64,000 nucleotides of DNA from Paractinoplanes tereljensis (lineage in GTDB: Bacteria; Actinomycetota; Actinomycetes; Mycobacteriales; Micromonosporaceae): contig NZ_BOMY01000042.1 in NCBI RefSeq assembly GCF_016862435.1, forward strand, positions 62,001 through 126,000, in the 5' to 3' direction. A program made the translations under genes and the position numbers. Position 1 is the first letter of the stretch. Each line of letters opens with the position of its first letter. The notes beneath the pieces are model-generated. The model did no database searches and had not been told where the DNA came from. It was given only the letters and a program-made list of their open reading frames with translations. Of the stretch, positions 46,953 to 56,078 are shown piece after piece.

Positions 46953-48584
46953 ATGCGCTTCAAACCGATAGTGGCCGTCGCGGCCGCCGCCCTGCTGTCC
47001 CTGGCCGCCTGCGGTGGCAACGGCGACTCCGGCGACGACGCGGCCAAGGCCGGCGGCACGCTGAAGGTGTCGTTCTGGCCGGACAACCCGACGTTCTCCT
47101 GCATCGACCCGTTCCAGGTGTACTGGATCGAGAGCCGCTCGATCATTCGCAACTATGCCGACTCGCTCACCGACCAGGACCCGCAGAGCGGCAAGATCGT
47201 GCCGTGGCTGGCCAAGAGCTGGGAGATCAGCCCGGACGGCCTGAGCTACACGTTCAAGCTGCGCGACGACGTGACCTTCGCCAACGGCAAGAAGCTGGAC
47301 GCCCAGGCGGTCGCCGACAACGCCACCGGCTGGATCGCCACGGTCAAGGCCACCAACGGCGCCGCGTTCGGTTCCTCGTACGTCCAGGGCCTGACCGGCG
47401 CGACGGTGACCGACCCGACCACCGTGGTCTTCCACCTGAGCAAGCCGAACTCCTCGTTCCTGCAGGCCACCTCGACCACCAACCTGGCCATCACCGACCC
47501 GGCCGAGTTCGCGCTCAGCCCGGCCGACCGGTGCACCGGCAAGGGCGTGGTCGGCTCGGGCCTGTTCGTGCTCGACCACTACACCGCCAAGGTGGAGACG
47601 GTCCTGACCAAGCGGGCCGGTTACACCTGGGGCTCGTCGCTGTCGACCAACACCGGCGAGGCCAAGCTGGCCAAGGTGATCTTCAACTACGTCGCCGAGG
47701 ACAGCGTCCGGACCGGCAACCTGATCAGCGGGGCCACCGACATCGCCTGGCCGCGTAACCCGTTCAGCCCGCAGGACGAGCAGCTGATCACCAAGTCCGG
47801 CGACAAGGTCGAGGCCCGGTCGCTGCCCGGGGTCTCGCTGACCCTGTTCGCCAACACCAGCGCCGGGCACCCGCTGGCCGACCCGGCGATCCGCAAGGCC
47901 CTCTACAAGGCGATCGACGGCAAGACGTACGCGACGACGCTGTTCGGCGCGAACTACCCGGCGGTGCAGGGCCCGTACAACTCGACCACGCCGTACTTCA
48001 AGTCGGAGGCGGCCAAGCTGGCCTACGACCCGGACGGCGCCGGCAAGCTCCTCGACGCGGCCGGCTGGGCCCTCGGGGCGGACGGCATCCGGGCCAAGAA
48101 CGGCGCCAAGCTGACCATCAACTACCCGCTCACCACCTTCAATTCCGGCGCCGAGCTGCTGCAGGCGCAGCTCAAGAAGGTCGGCATCGAGCTGAAGCTG
48201 ACCCAGCTCACCACCGCGCAGTCGGCGACGTACCTCAAAGAGGGCGCCTACGACATCACCTCGACGTACTTCACCCGGGCCGACCCGGGCGCGCTGCAGT
48301 TCATCATCAACCCCGAGGTGGCCAACTCGAAGGCGCTCGCCACCCAGGCCGCGGCCCCCGCGCAGACCGCGCAGATCCAGGCCCTCTTCAAGAAGGCCTT
48401 GGAGACCACCGACGCCGCGCAATCCGAGAAGGCGTACGGCGAGCTGCAGGACTACCTGATCGACGAGGGCCTCACCTTCCCGCTCGCCGAGCGGGTGCAG
48501 AAGGTCGGCGTCTCCAGCAAGGTGCACGGATTCGCGTTCACCTCGGAGAGCTTCCTCAAGCTCAACGACGTCACCAAGGACTGA
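46953..48584 (+). CDS. ABC transporter substrate-binding lipoprotein, family 5 (second importer)
   Basis: The 543-residue secreted lipoprotein has a signal peptide MRFKPIVAVAAAALLSLAAC (lipobox LAAC, Cys20). SBP_bac_5 sequence follows: IVPWLAKSWEISPDGLSYTF and KLRDDVTFANGKKLDAQAV, and VGSGLFVLDHY in place of the usual GTGPY segment. The start follows AAGGAA. It is only distantly like the lipoprotein at 1886, so the two importers probably carry different compounds. A very strong hairpin after its stop probably raises its expression over the permeases. Confidence 0.92.
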   Translation: MRFKPIVAVAAAALLSLAACGGNGDSGDDAAKAGGTLKVSFWPDNPTFSCIDPFQVYWIESRSIIRNYADSLTDQDPQSGKIVPWLAKSWEISPDGLSYTFKLRDDVTFANGKKLDAQAVADNATGWIATVKATNGAAFGSSYVQGLTGATVTDPTTVVFHLSKPNSSFLQATSTTNLAITDPAEFALSPADRCTGKGVVGSGLFVLDHYTAKVETVLTKRAGYTWGSSLSTNTGEAKLAKVIFNYVAEDSVRTGNLISGATDIAWPRNPFSPQDEQLITKSGDKVEARSLPGVSLTLFANTSAGHPLADPAIRKALYKAIDGKTYATTLFGANYPAVQGPYNSTTPYFKSEAAKLAYDPDGAGKLLDAAGWALGADGIRAKNGAKLTINYPLTTFNSGAELLQAQLKKVGIELKLTQLTTAQSATYLKEGAYDITSTYFTRADPGALQFIINPEVANSKALATQAAAPAQTAQIQALFKKALETTDAAQSEKAYGELQDYLIDEGLTFPLAERVQKVGVSSKVHGFAFTSESFLKLNDVTKD

Positions 48585-48591
48585 TCGCCGG

Positions 48592-48621
48592 GGTGCCCCG
48601 CCCGAGTCCGGGCGGGGCACC
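48592..48621 (+). terminator. strong intra-operon hairpin between binding protein and permease genes
   Basis: GGTGCCCCGCCCG (48592-48604) and CGGGCGGGGCACC (48609-48621) pair perfectly over 13 bases around a four-base loop, eight bases after the lipoprotein stop. With no T-tract and downstream genes in the same operon, it is likely a partial terminator or 3'-end stabiliser that favours the binding protein. Confidence 0.72.
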
Positions 48622-48644
48622 ACCCGTACAGAGAGGCCACTCCC

Positions 48645-49625
48645 GTGACCCGGTACATCGTGGGTCGGATCGTCCAGGCGGTCGCCGTCCTGTGGGCGGC
48701 GTTCACGCTGACCTTCGCCATCCTCTACCTGCTGCCGAGCGACCCGATGGAGCTGCAGCTGGCCGCGGCCGGAGTCCAGGAGGACAGCCTGACGCCGGAC
48801 CAGCTCGCCGCGATGAAACAGCGGTTCGGCCTCGACCAGTCCATCTGGGCCCAGTACTGGCATCACCTGACCGGGGTCCTGCACGGCGATTTCGGCACCT
48901 CGCTGAGCCAGCAGGTGCCGGTCAGCGACCTGCTCACCGCCCGGATCGGCGGGACTCTCACGCTCAGCGTCTCCGCGGCGCTGCTGTCGCTGGTGGCCGG
49001 CGCAACGCTCGCTTACCTGGCCACCTTCGCCCGGTGGAACCCGCTGCGGGTGTTCCTGACCCGGCTGCCGGCCCTGGGTGCGTCCTTCCCGCAGTTCTTC
49101 GTGGCGCTGTTCCTCATCCAGTTCTTCTCGTTCCAGCTCGGCTGGTTCCCGGCCACCGGCAACGAGGGCGCGCAGTCGCTGGTGATGCCGGTCGTCACGA
49201 TCAGCGTGCTCACCTCGTCCGTACTCGCCCAGGTTTTGATCAAAAGCTTTGACGAGACGCTGAGCCAGCCCTACATCGCGACTGCGCGGGCCAAGGGCCT
49301 GTCGCGGTCGGCGGTCCATCTGAAACACGCGTTCCGCAACGCCGCGCTGCCCGCCATGACCATCCTCGGCGTGCTTGTCGGCCTCACCGTGACCAGCTCG
49401 ATCGTGGTCGAGACGGTGTTCACCCGGGAGGGTGTCGGCAAGCTCGCCCAGGAGTCGGTGCTGTCCCAGGACGTGCCGGTGGTGCTGGCCGTGGTGACCG
49501 TGGCGGCGGCCATGTTCGTACTCGTCAATCTGGTTGTTGATCTTTTGTATCCCCTGCTCGATCCGAGGATCTCGCACACCCGTGGCCGGGTCCGCCCCGC
49601 ACCGGAAGTGGTGACCGCGACATGA
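48645..49625 (+). CDS. ABC transporter permease, DppB type (second importer)
   Basis: The 326-residue membrane permease starts at GTG (MTRYIVGRIVQAVAVLWAAFTLTFA). The periplasmic segment LDQSIWAQYWHHLTGVLHGD, the EAA loop IATARAKGLSRSAVHLKHAF, and VVETVFTREGVGKLAQESVL near the end fit DppB. About six membrane segments are visible. It follows the hairpin after the lipoprotein gene and overlaps the DppC gene by four bases. Confidence 0.92.
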   Translation: MTRYIVGRIVQAVAVLWAAFTLTFAILYLLPSDPMELQLAAAGVQEDSLTPDQLAAMKQRFGLDQSIWAQYWHHLTGVLHGDFGTSLSQQVPVSDLLTARIGGTLTLSVSAALLSLVAGATLAYLATFARWNPLRVFLTRLPALGASFPQFFVALFLIQFFSFQLGWFPATGNEGAQSLVMPVVTISVLTSSVLAQVLIKSFDETLSQPYIATARAKGLSRSAVHLKHAFRNAALPAMTILGVLVGLTVTSSIVVETVFTREGVGKLAQESVLSQDVPVVLAVVTVAAAMFVLVNLVVDLLYPLLDPRISHTRGRVRPAPEVVTAT

Positions 49626-50512
49626 GCACAGCTGTTGCCGACGTAATCGTCGAGGACGCGCTGCCGGCCGACGAACCCGGCGGGCGCCGCGCCAACCTGG
49701 CCGCCAACCTCGTGCAGCTGGCCCGCAAGCCGGTGTTCCTGCTGGCCTCCCTCTACGTGCTGTTCGTGATCGTCTCGGCCTTCTGGCCCAAGCTGTTCAC
49801 CGCGCAGGACCCGTACGAGACGCATCCCGAGCTGGCCGCGCAGGGGCCCGGCGCGGCGCATCTGTTCGGCACCGACATCTACGGCCGTGACCTGTGGACC
49901 CGGGTGCTCTACGGCTCCCCGCTGACCATCAAGGCCACCCTGATCGCCCTGGTGATCGCGCTGGTCGCCGGGCTCGGGCTGGGCATCGTCTCCGGCTTCT
50001 TCGGCGGCGTGGTCGACGCGGTCCTGATGCGCGGCATCGACGTGCTGCTGGCCATCCCCGGCCTGCTGCTCGCGCTGTCGATCGTCACCGCCCTCGGTTA
50101 CGGCACCGTGCCGGTCGCGGTGGCCGTCGGGGTGGCCATCGTCCCGGGCTTCGCCCGGACCACCCGGGCCGAAGTGCTCAGGGTCAAAACGCTGCCGTAC
50201 GTCGAGGCCGCTCGCGCCGGGGGTGCGTCCTGGGGACGGGTGCTGCTGCGGCACATTCTGCCCAACTCGTGGGGTCCGGTCGCGGTGCTGGCCGTGCTCG
50301 ACGCCGGGGTGGCGATCATCGCGATCGCGTCGCTGAGCTTCCTCGGCTTCGGTGCCGCCCCGCCCGCCGCCGAGTGGGGAACCCTGATCGCCGACGGCCG
50401 CAACTACCTGGTCACCGCCTGGTGGCTGAGCCTGCTGCCCGGCCTGTACGTGGCGCTGCTCGTGCTCGGACTCAACCACATCTCCAAGACCCTGCAGGAG
50501 CTGACCCGATGA
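49622..50512 (+). CDS. ABC transporter permease, DppC type (second importer)
   Basis: The 296-residue permease has an N-terminal cytoplasmic tail, then a membrane segment (VFLLASLYVLFVIVSAFW). The signature HLFGTDIYGRDLWTRVLYGS follows, with further helices and the EAA loop VEAARAGGASWGRVLLRHIL. This is the standard DppC layout. Its ATG and stop overlap both neighbours (ATGA), so the importer genes are translationally coupled. Confidence 0.92.
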   Translation: MSTAVADVIVEDALPADEPGGRRANLAANLVQLARKPVFLLASLYVLFVIVSAFWPKLFTAQDPYETHPELAAQGPGAAHLFGTDIYGRDLWTRVLYGSPLTIKATLIALVIALVAGLGLGIVSGFFGGVVDAVLMRGIDVLLAIPGLLLALSIVTALGYGTVPVAVAVGVAIVPGFARTTRAEVLRVKTLPYVEAARAGGASWGRVLLRHILPNSWGPVAVLAVLDAGVAIIAIASLSFLGFGAAPPAAEWGTLIADGRNYLVTAWWLSLLPGLYVALLVLGLNHISKTLQELTR

Positions 50513-52122
50513 GCCTCGTCGACATCAAGGGCCTGGACGTCGGCTATGTCCGGCACCGGAAGGTGCAGCCGGCCGTCATCGGTCTCGACCTGGCCGTGGC
50601 GCCGGCCGAGGTCGTCGCGATCGTCGGCGAGTCCGGCTCGGGCAAGACCACCACCGCGAACGCGATCATCGGGCTGCTGCCGGCCAACGGGCGGATCACC
50701 GCCGGCTCGGCCGTGGTGGACGGGGTCGAGACCGCCGGGGCGAGCGAGCGCACTCTGCGCCGGCTGCGCGGCTCGGTGGTCGGGCTCATCCCGCAGGACC
50801 CGATGGTGGGCTTGAACCCGACCAAGCGGGTCGGCGCCCAGATCGCCGAGGCGGTCCGGTTGCGCGGCGGGGCCCCGGAGGAGGTCTTCGAGCACCTGGC
50901 CGAGGCCGGCGTGCCCGACCCCGAACTGCGCGCGCGGCAGTACCCGCACGAGCTCTCCGGCGGGCTGCGGCAGCGCGTGCTCATCGCGATCGCCCTGGCC
51001 GGCAAGCCCAAGCTGATCATCGCCGACGAGCCGACCAGTGCCCTGGACGTGACCGTGCAGAAGCGGATCCTCGACCACCTCGGCGGTCTCGTCCGGGAGC
51101 AGGGCATCTCGCTGCTGATCATCACGCACGACCTGGCCGTGGCGGCGGACCGGGCCGACCGGATCATCGTCATGCAGAACGGCCGCAAGGTTGAGCAGGG
51201 CGATCCCGCGGCCATCCTGGGCACCCCACGCGAGCGCTACACCCGGCAGCTGATCGCCGCGGCCCCGCGACTCGCGCACGCCGGCCGGGTGGTTCCGCGG
51301 TTCGACGTCCGTGGACAGGAAAAACCCGAGCCGATCCTGGAGCTCACCGACGTCAGCAAGACGTTCGCGGTCAGCGACCTGCGGCGCGGCGCGCGCGGCT
51401 TCAACGCCCTGGACAAGGTCAGCGTCACCGTGCCGCGCGGCCAGACGCACGCGCTGGTCGGCGAGTCCGGCTGTGGCAAGACCACCACGCTGCGCATCGC
51501 GCTCGGCCTGGAGACCGCCACCAGCGGCTCGGTCAAGCTGGACGGCGACGAGATCGTCGGCCGCTCGTGGAACCGGTTGCGACCGCTGCGCCGCAAGGCC
51601 CAGCTCGTGCATCAGGACCCGTTCGCCACCCTGGACCCGAAGTTCACCATCGGCCAGTCCATCACCGAGCCGCTGGTGAGTTTCCGGATCGGCAACCGCA
51701 AGAGCCGCCTGGAGCGGGCCCGCGAGCTGCTCGACCAGGTCGCCCTGCCCGCCTCCTACCTGGACCGGCTGCCCAGCGAGCTGTCCGGCGGCCAGCGGCA
51801 GCGGGTCGCGATCGCCCGCGCGCTGGCCCTGCGCCCCGACCTGATCATGCTGGACGAGCCGGTGTCCGCCCTGGACGTGCTGGTCCAGGAGCAGATCCTG
51901 CAGCTGCTCGCCGACCTGCAGGCGGCCCTCGGCCTGTCCTACCTGTTCGTCTCGCACGACCTCGGCGTGGTCGCCGAGCTGGCGCACACCGTCTCGGTAA
52001 TGAGCCACGGCAAGGTAGTCGAACAGGGCCCGGTGGCCGAGGTCTTCACCAACCCGCAGAGCCCCTACACCCAGGAACTGATCGACGCCATTCCCGGGCG
52101 CAGGGTCGCCGACGCCGTCTAG
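50509..52122 (+). CDS. fused double ABC ATPase (second importer)
   Basis: The 537-residue ATPase has two nucleotide-binding domains. Domain 1 (about 1-260) shows VGESGSGKTTTANA, HELSGGLRQRVLIA and LIIADEPTSALDVTVQ. Domain 2 (about 275-537) shows VGESGCGKTTTLRIA, SELSGGQRQRVAIARAL and LIMLDEPVSALDVLVQ. Unlike the fusion at 5289, domain 1 lacks the Cys-rich extension. It ends in a four-base convergent overlap with the exopolysaccharide operon. Confidence 0.93.
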   Translation: MSLVDIKGLDVGYVRHRKVQPAVIGLDLAVAPAEVVAIVGESGSGKTTTANAIIGLLPANGRITAGSAVVDGVETAGASERTLRRLRGSVVGLIPQDPMVGLNPTKRVGAQIAEAVRLRGGAPEEVFEHLAEAGVPDPELRARQYPHELSGGLRQRVLIAIALAGKPKLIIADEPTSALDVTVQKRILDHLGGLVREQGISLLIITHDLAVAADRADRIIVMQNGRKVEQGDPAAILGTPRERYTRQLIAAAPRLAHAGRVVPRFDVRGQEKPEPILELTDVSKTFAVSDLRRGARGFNALDKVSVTVPRGQTHALVGESGCGKTTTLRIALGLETATSGSVKLDGDEIVGRSWNRLRPLRRKAQLVHQDPFATLDPKFTIGQSITEPLVSFRIGNRKSRLERARELLDQVALPASYLDRLPSELSGGQRQRVAIARALALRPDLIMLDEPVSALDVLVQEQILQLLADLQAALGLSYLFVSHDLGVVAELAHTVSVMSHGKVVEQGPVAEVFTNPQSPYTQELIDAIPGRRVADAV

Positions 52123-52811
52123 ACCTTGGAGAGGGCTCGGTCGCTCACTACGCAGTGCATGCCGAACTGCCGGGCCCGGCGGATGGCGAAGTCGGTCAGG
52201 CCCGGGGTGTCGGCGTAGTCCAGGGCGTACAGGTCCAGTTCCAGGTGCAGGAGCTGTTCGGCGATCTTCGCGTGGAACTCGAGTACGTCCGGGGGCCACG
52301 ACGCGTAGCCCTCGTCGGTCCAGCGGGCCGAGAACGACTCGAAGACCACGCCGTCGACCAGTTCGGCCAGCCGGGGCAGCATGCCGAAGCCGCGGTTGGC
52401 CAGCACGTACCCGTCGCCGGCCTCGGCCCGCAGCGCGGCCACCAGGGTCAGCAGGTGCGGCACGTCCTCGGGGAAGGTCAGCTCCACGTTGAGGGTGTCC
52501 AGGAACAGGCCGTCGAAGCCGGCCGCCCGGGCGTCGCGGGCCTGACCGACCACGTGCTCCACCCACTGCGGATCGCCGACGTGCACGAACGAACCACCCC
52601 AGTCGGGGTTCTTCTCCTGCCGCTGCCATCCGGCCGGCGGGCCCTGATCCTCCGACAACGACAGGTACGCGAGGGTCTCCACCTTGTTCTCGGCCAGATA
52701 CTTCAGCTCGGCGCCGGAGTAGAAGTCGGGCTGGAGCACGACCCGGGGATACTTGGCCAGGTCGACCAGCCGCCCGTTGCCGTAGTAGAAGCAGATCGGG
52801 GTCTCGGTCAC
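52119..52811 (-). CDS. GH114-like (endo-alpha-1,4-polygalactosaminidase-type) TIM-barrel protein without signal peptide
   Basis: The protein has 230 residues. The barrel sequence VVLQPDFYSGAELKYLAENK, TLAYLSLSEDQGPPAGWQ, AGFDGLFLDTLNVEL (putative catalytic Asp) and ELVDGVVFESFSARW (putative catalytic Glu) matches GH114 and the PelA glycosidase barrel. The family cleaves galactosamine-rich chains. It has no signal peptide or membrane segment, which is odd for an enzyme acting on an exported polymer, so a cytoplasmic or non-classically released role is implied. The start is GTG at 52811, overlapping the epimerase stop (GTGA). It is the last gene of the exopolysaccharide operon. Confidence 0.72.
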   Translation of the reverse strand: MTETPICFYYGNGRLVDLAKYPRVVLQPDFYSGAELKYLAENKVETLAYLSLSEDQGPPAGWQRQEKNPDWGGSFVHVGDPQWVEHVVGQARDARAAGFDGLFLDTLNVELTFPEDVPHLLTLVAALRAEAGDGYVLANRGFGMLPRLAELVDGVVFESFSARWTDEGYASWPPDVLEFHAKIAEQLLHLELDLYALDYADTPGLTDFAIRRARQFGMHCVVSDRALSKV

Positions 52812-53764
52812 GACGGCCTCCCGTGCTCGGCGTACCAGGCGTACGTGGTGCGCACGCCGTCCTCGAGGGACACCTTCGGCTCGTAACCGGTCAGGTCGCG
52901 CAACCGGCTCAGGTCGGGGCAGCGGCGGTGCACCGAGCCGGCCGGTGCGGGCGACGCCTCGATGGTCGCGGACGAGCCCGCCACCCGCAGGACCAGCCGG
53001 GCCAGGTCCTCGATGTTGGTCTCCTCCCGGTCGTTGCCGATGTGCACGATCCGGTCGGCCGCCTCCGGCGTCGCCATCAGCCGCACCATCGCCTCCACCG
53101 CGTCGTCGACGTGGCAGAACGCCCGGAACTGGTCAGCACCGGGCACCCGGAACGGGTCCTCGCCGGCGAAGGCGCGCAGCGACATCTCCGGGATGACGTG
53201 GTCGGCGCCCATCCGCGGGCCGTAGACGTTGTGGAAGCGCCCGACCACGGCCTCGAAGCCGCGGGCGCGGGCGGTGTGCAGGAACGCGGCCTCGCCGAGC
53301 AGCTTGCTGACCGCGTACGCGAACCGGGGTGCGGTGATGTCCGAGATCATCGTGGGGATGGCCTCGGGGGTGGGCACCGGCACCACGCCGGCGTCGACGC
53401 CACCGGCGTACACCTCGCTGGTGGAGGCGAAGAAGATCCGCTCGCCGGGCGCGATCCAGTCGAGCGTGTGCATGGCCACCAGGGTGTTGACCCGCACCAC
53501 CCGGGCCGGGTCCTGCTCCACGTTGCGCACCCCGACGACCGCGGCGAGCAGGTAGATCTGGTCCCAGCCGTGCGGCAGGGCGGTGTAGGTGACCGGGTCG
53601 GTGAGATCGGCCGAGATCACCTTGACCTGCAGGGCGGCCAGGTCGGCGTCCTGACGGCCGCGGGAGAAGTCGTCCACGACGGTGACCTCGAAGCCGTCCG
53701 CGACCAGCCGGCGGGCCAGGTGCAGGCCGATGAACCCGGCGCCGCCGAGCAGCAGCGCCCTCAC
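52808..53764 (-). CDS. NAD-dependent nucleotide-sugar epimerase/dehydratase
   Basis: The 318-residue extended SDR starts with GTG (VRALLLGGAGFIGLHLARRL) and a GxxGxxG cofactor motif. The active site shows IFFASTSEVYAGG (Ser/Thr) and RFAYAVSKLLGEAAFL (YxxxK), followed by VVGRFHNVYGPRMG and CHVDDAVEAMVRL. This is typical of UDP-glucose/UDP-GlcNAc epimerases or decarboxylases. A role in making UDP-GalNAc or a related donor for the polymer is likely. It overlaps both neighbours by four bases (GTGA). Confidence 0.86.
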   Translation of the reverse strand: MRALLLGGAGFIGLHLARRLVADGFEVTVVDDFSRGRQDADLAALQVKVISADLTDPVTYTALPHGWDQIYLLAAVVGVRNVEQDPARVVRVNTLVAMHTLDWIAPGERIFFASTSEVYAGGVDAGVVPVPTPEAIPTMISDITAPRFAYAVSKLLGEAAFLHTARARGFEAVVGRFHNVYGPRMGADHVIPEMSLRAFAGEDPFRVPGADQFRAFCHVDDAVEAMVRLMATPEAADRIVHIGNDREETNIEDLARLVLRVAGSSATIEASPAPAGSVHRRCPDLSRLRDLTGYEPKVSLEDGVRTTYAWYAEHGRPS

Positions 53765-55059
53765 GGCAGGTACCCCAGTCCCGCGTAGCGGACGCCGGCG
53801 CCGGTCACGGCCGCGCCGTCGAGGATCCGCCACGAGTCGTAGATCAGCGCGGGTCGGCCCTCCCCGGGCCGGAGCATGTCGGCGACCTCGATGGCCCGGT
53901 AGTCCGGGTGGTCGTTGATCACCAGGACCGCGTCGCTGTCGGTGAACGCCTTGTCCAGGCTGATCGGCTCGCCGCCGTACTGCCGGATGATGTCGTCGGT
54001 GACCATCGGGTCGTGGCCGGTCACGGTGATCCCGGCGGCCGAGAAGATCGGCATCATCGCGGCGATCGGCGTGCCGCGCATGTCGTCGGTGGGCGGCCAT
54101 CCCTTGTACGCCCAGCCGAGCACCGCGAGCCGGGCTCCCCGGGTCTCGCCGCGGGCCTCGCCCAGCAACCGCACCACCAGCTCGGCCACGTGCACCGGCA
54201 GGAACTCGTTGAGCTCCCGGGCCCGGCCCACCAGGTACGGCCGGTAGTCGCCGGCGCTCTCCAGCATGATGTACGGGTCCTTGGACAGGCACCCGCCGCC
54301 GACGTAGCCGGGCTTGGACAGGTCGGGGCGCGGGTAGTCGACGTTCGCCACCCGGATCACCTCGAGCGGGTCGAGCCCGTGCTGTTCGGCGATCAGCGCG
54401 ATCTCGTTGCCGAACGAGTAGATCAGGTCGGTGTGGCAGTTGTTGGACAGCTTCACCAGCTCGGCCGTCTCCAGCCCGGACACCTCGACGACGGTCTGCG
54501 CGAGCCCACCGAAGAACTCCACGCCGCCGCGCAGGCTGGCCTCGTCCAGGCCGCCCACCACCTGCGGCAGCTCGACCAGCTCGCGCAGCGCCTGGCCCTG
54601 GATGGTGCGCTCGGGCGCCATCACGAGGCGGACGTCGTCCCCCCAGGCCGCCCGCAGCTCCGGCAGCACCACCCGGCGGGTCGTGCCGACCGGCACCGTG
54701 CTGCGCACCACGACCAGCGTGCCCGGCCGGCAGGTGGCGGCGACGGCCCGCGCCGCGGCCGCCAGGTTGGCCAGGTTGGGCCGGTGGGTGGCCTCGTCGA
54801 CCGGCGTCGAGACGCAGATGACGGCGACGTCCACGGTGTCGCGAGGCAGCTCGTCGGCGACGTGGATGCCGGTGCCGATGTGCCTCGCGAAGATCTCCTC
54901 GACGCCCGGCTCGAAGATGTGCGAGCGGCCCTGGGACAGGATGTCGAGCACGGAACGCTGCACGTCGGCGCCGTGCACGACGAAACCCTTGTCGGCCAGC
55001 GCGGCGGTCAGGGTGAGCCCGACATAGCCGAGCCCGACGACCCCGATCGTACTGGGCAT
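53761..55059 (-). CDS. UDP-sugar (UDP-N-acetylhexosamine-type) 6-dehydrogenase
   Basis: The 432-residue enzyme of the UDP-glucose/GDP-mannose dehydrogenase superfamily has an N-terminal NAD domain (IGVVGLGYVGLTLTAALADK) and VICVSTPVDEATHRPNLANL. A central helix carries ELVKLSNNCHTDLIYSFGNE, and the catalytic Cys lies in PGYVGGGCLSKDPYIM. A C-terminal UDP-binding domain follows (AVLGWAYKGWPPTDDMRGTP). The GGGC-LSKDP form is closest to WecC/WbpA-type enzymes making uronic acids of N-acetylhexosamines. The start follows GAAGGGA. A uronate in the polymer is therefore possible. Confidence 0.88.
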   Translation of the reverse strand: MPSTIGVVGLGYVGLTLTAALADKGFVVHGADVQRSVLDILSQGRSHIFEPGVEEIFARHIGTGIHVADELPRDTVDVAVICVSTPVDEATHRPNLANLAAAARAVAATCRPGTLVVVRSTVPVGTTRRVVLPELRAAWGDDVRLVMAPERTIQGQALRELVELPQVVGGLDEASLRGGVEFFGGLAQTVVEVSGLETAELVKLSNNCHTDLIYSFGNEIALIAEQHGLDPLEVIRVANVDYPRPDLSKPGYVGGGCLSKDPYIMLESAGDYRPYLVGRARELNEFLPVHVAELVVRLLGEARGETRGARLAVLGWAYKGWPPTDDMRGTPIAAMMPIFSAAGITVTGHDPMVTDDIIRQYGGEPISLDKAFTDSDAVLVINDHPDYRAIEVADMLRPGEGRPALIYDSWRILDGAAVTGAGVRYAGLGYLP

Positions 55060-55085
55060 GGTGCTTCCCTTCTGTTCTCGCCGCG

Positions 55086-56078
55086 TCACGGACACGGCGG
55101 GCTGGTGCGGTCCAGATCCAGCACGGTGACCGTGCCGGCGAAGTTCTCGGCCCGATACCGGGCGCAGGCGGCTCGCACGTCGGCGGGCCGGGTGGCGTAG
55201 TCGACGCCGAGCACGAATTTGCCGGCGTCGCGCAGCGCCCGGGTGTCGGCCAGGTTCTCGGCGCAGTAGTCCTGCACGCAGCGCTGGTCGGTGGCCTCGA
55301 AGAACAGCTCCTCCACGCCGATGCCGTCGATCGCGCCGGCATATCCGGGCTGGTGCCGCAGCTCGGGCGAATTCTGCGGAACAATCAAAAACCCAGGACG
55401 ACGACCCTTGGCGTACGCGCTGATCCGCGCGATGAGGGCGGACATCTCGCGGGCCAGCTTTTCCCGGTCCCGGCCCTGAGCCCGGGCCAGGTCGATCTCC
55501 TCGTAGGCGAGCGGGGTGTCCAGGTAGACGCCGTCGAAGCCGGCCCGCAGCGCCTGGTCCACGCGCGACTTCACCACCGTGGACCACCAGCGCTCGTCCC
55601 AGTAGTGCACGAAGTACTCCCCCGGCCAGTCCGCCCACTCGTTGGCGATCAGGTCGCGGGGCAGCTTGCGGTACTCCGGGCGGAAGTCCTCGATGCTGCC
55701 GATCTCGAAGTAGGCCAGCACCAACTTGCCGGTGGCGCGGACCCGGGCGATCTCGGCCGCGGTGAACCAGTCCGCGTCGGCGTCCCGGGCCAGGTCGATC
55801 ACGATCAGTTGGTAGGGCCCGGCGGCCAGCCGATCGAGCCGCCCACCGGGGTAGTCCTGCAGTTGGTAGGCCCAGGAGCGAAGGTCATGTGGCCCGCTTT
55901 TCGCCGGCGACGGCTCCGTCGATGCCGGCGTTGTCGATGCTGGCTTTGTCGGTGCCGGTGGCCGGGACGAGGCGGTGGACGGCGGGGACGAGCCGGTGCG
56001 GGCCACGGTGACGGCGACCGCGGCGGTGAACGCCACGATCACCGCGACCGCGGCGCTCATCCAGGCCGTACGGCTCAT
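55086..56078 (-). CDS. secreted/anchored GH114-family glycoside hydrolase
   Basis: The 330-residue protein has an N-terminal signal or signal-anchor (WMSAAVAVIVAFTAAVAVTV) and a Pro/Ser/Thr-rich linker (about 30-62). The GH114 barrel follows: SWAYQLQDYPGGRLDRLAAG, YQLIVIDLARDADADW, KLVLAYFEIGSIEDFRPEYR, AGFDGVYLDTPLAYEEID (catalytic Asp) and GIGVEELFFEATDQRC (catalytic Glu). GH114 enzymes, including fungal Ega3, cut alpha-1,4-galactosamine chains. It would process the exported polymer at the cell surface. Its ATG overlaps the epimerase stop; it precedes the dehydrogenase gene. Confidence 0.86.
   Translation of the reverse strand: MSRTAWMSAAVAVIVAFTAAVAVTVARTGSSPPSTASSRPPAPTKPASTTPASTEPSPAKSGPHDLRSWAYQLQDYPGGRLDRLAAGPYQLIVIDLARDADADWFTAAEIARVRATGKLVLAYFEIGSIEDFRPEYRKLPRDLIANEWADWPGEYFVHYWDERWWSTVVKSRVDQALRAGFDGVYLDTPLAYEEIDLARAQGRDREKLAREMSALIARISAYAKGRRPGFLIVPQNSPELRHQPGYAGAIDGIGVEELFFEATDQRCVQDYCAENLADTRALRDAGKFVLGVDYATRPADVRAACARYRAENFAGTVTVLDLDRTSPPCP

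Noticed and set aside
45705-49577. A 1290-codon open frame on the minus strand
   Set aside because: It runs antisense to five well-supported genes (monooxygenase, flavoprotein, lipoprotein, permease) and its translation is low-complexity Gly/Arg/Glu/Val-rich sequence typical of GC-rich shadow frames.
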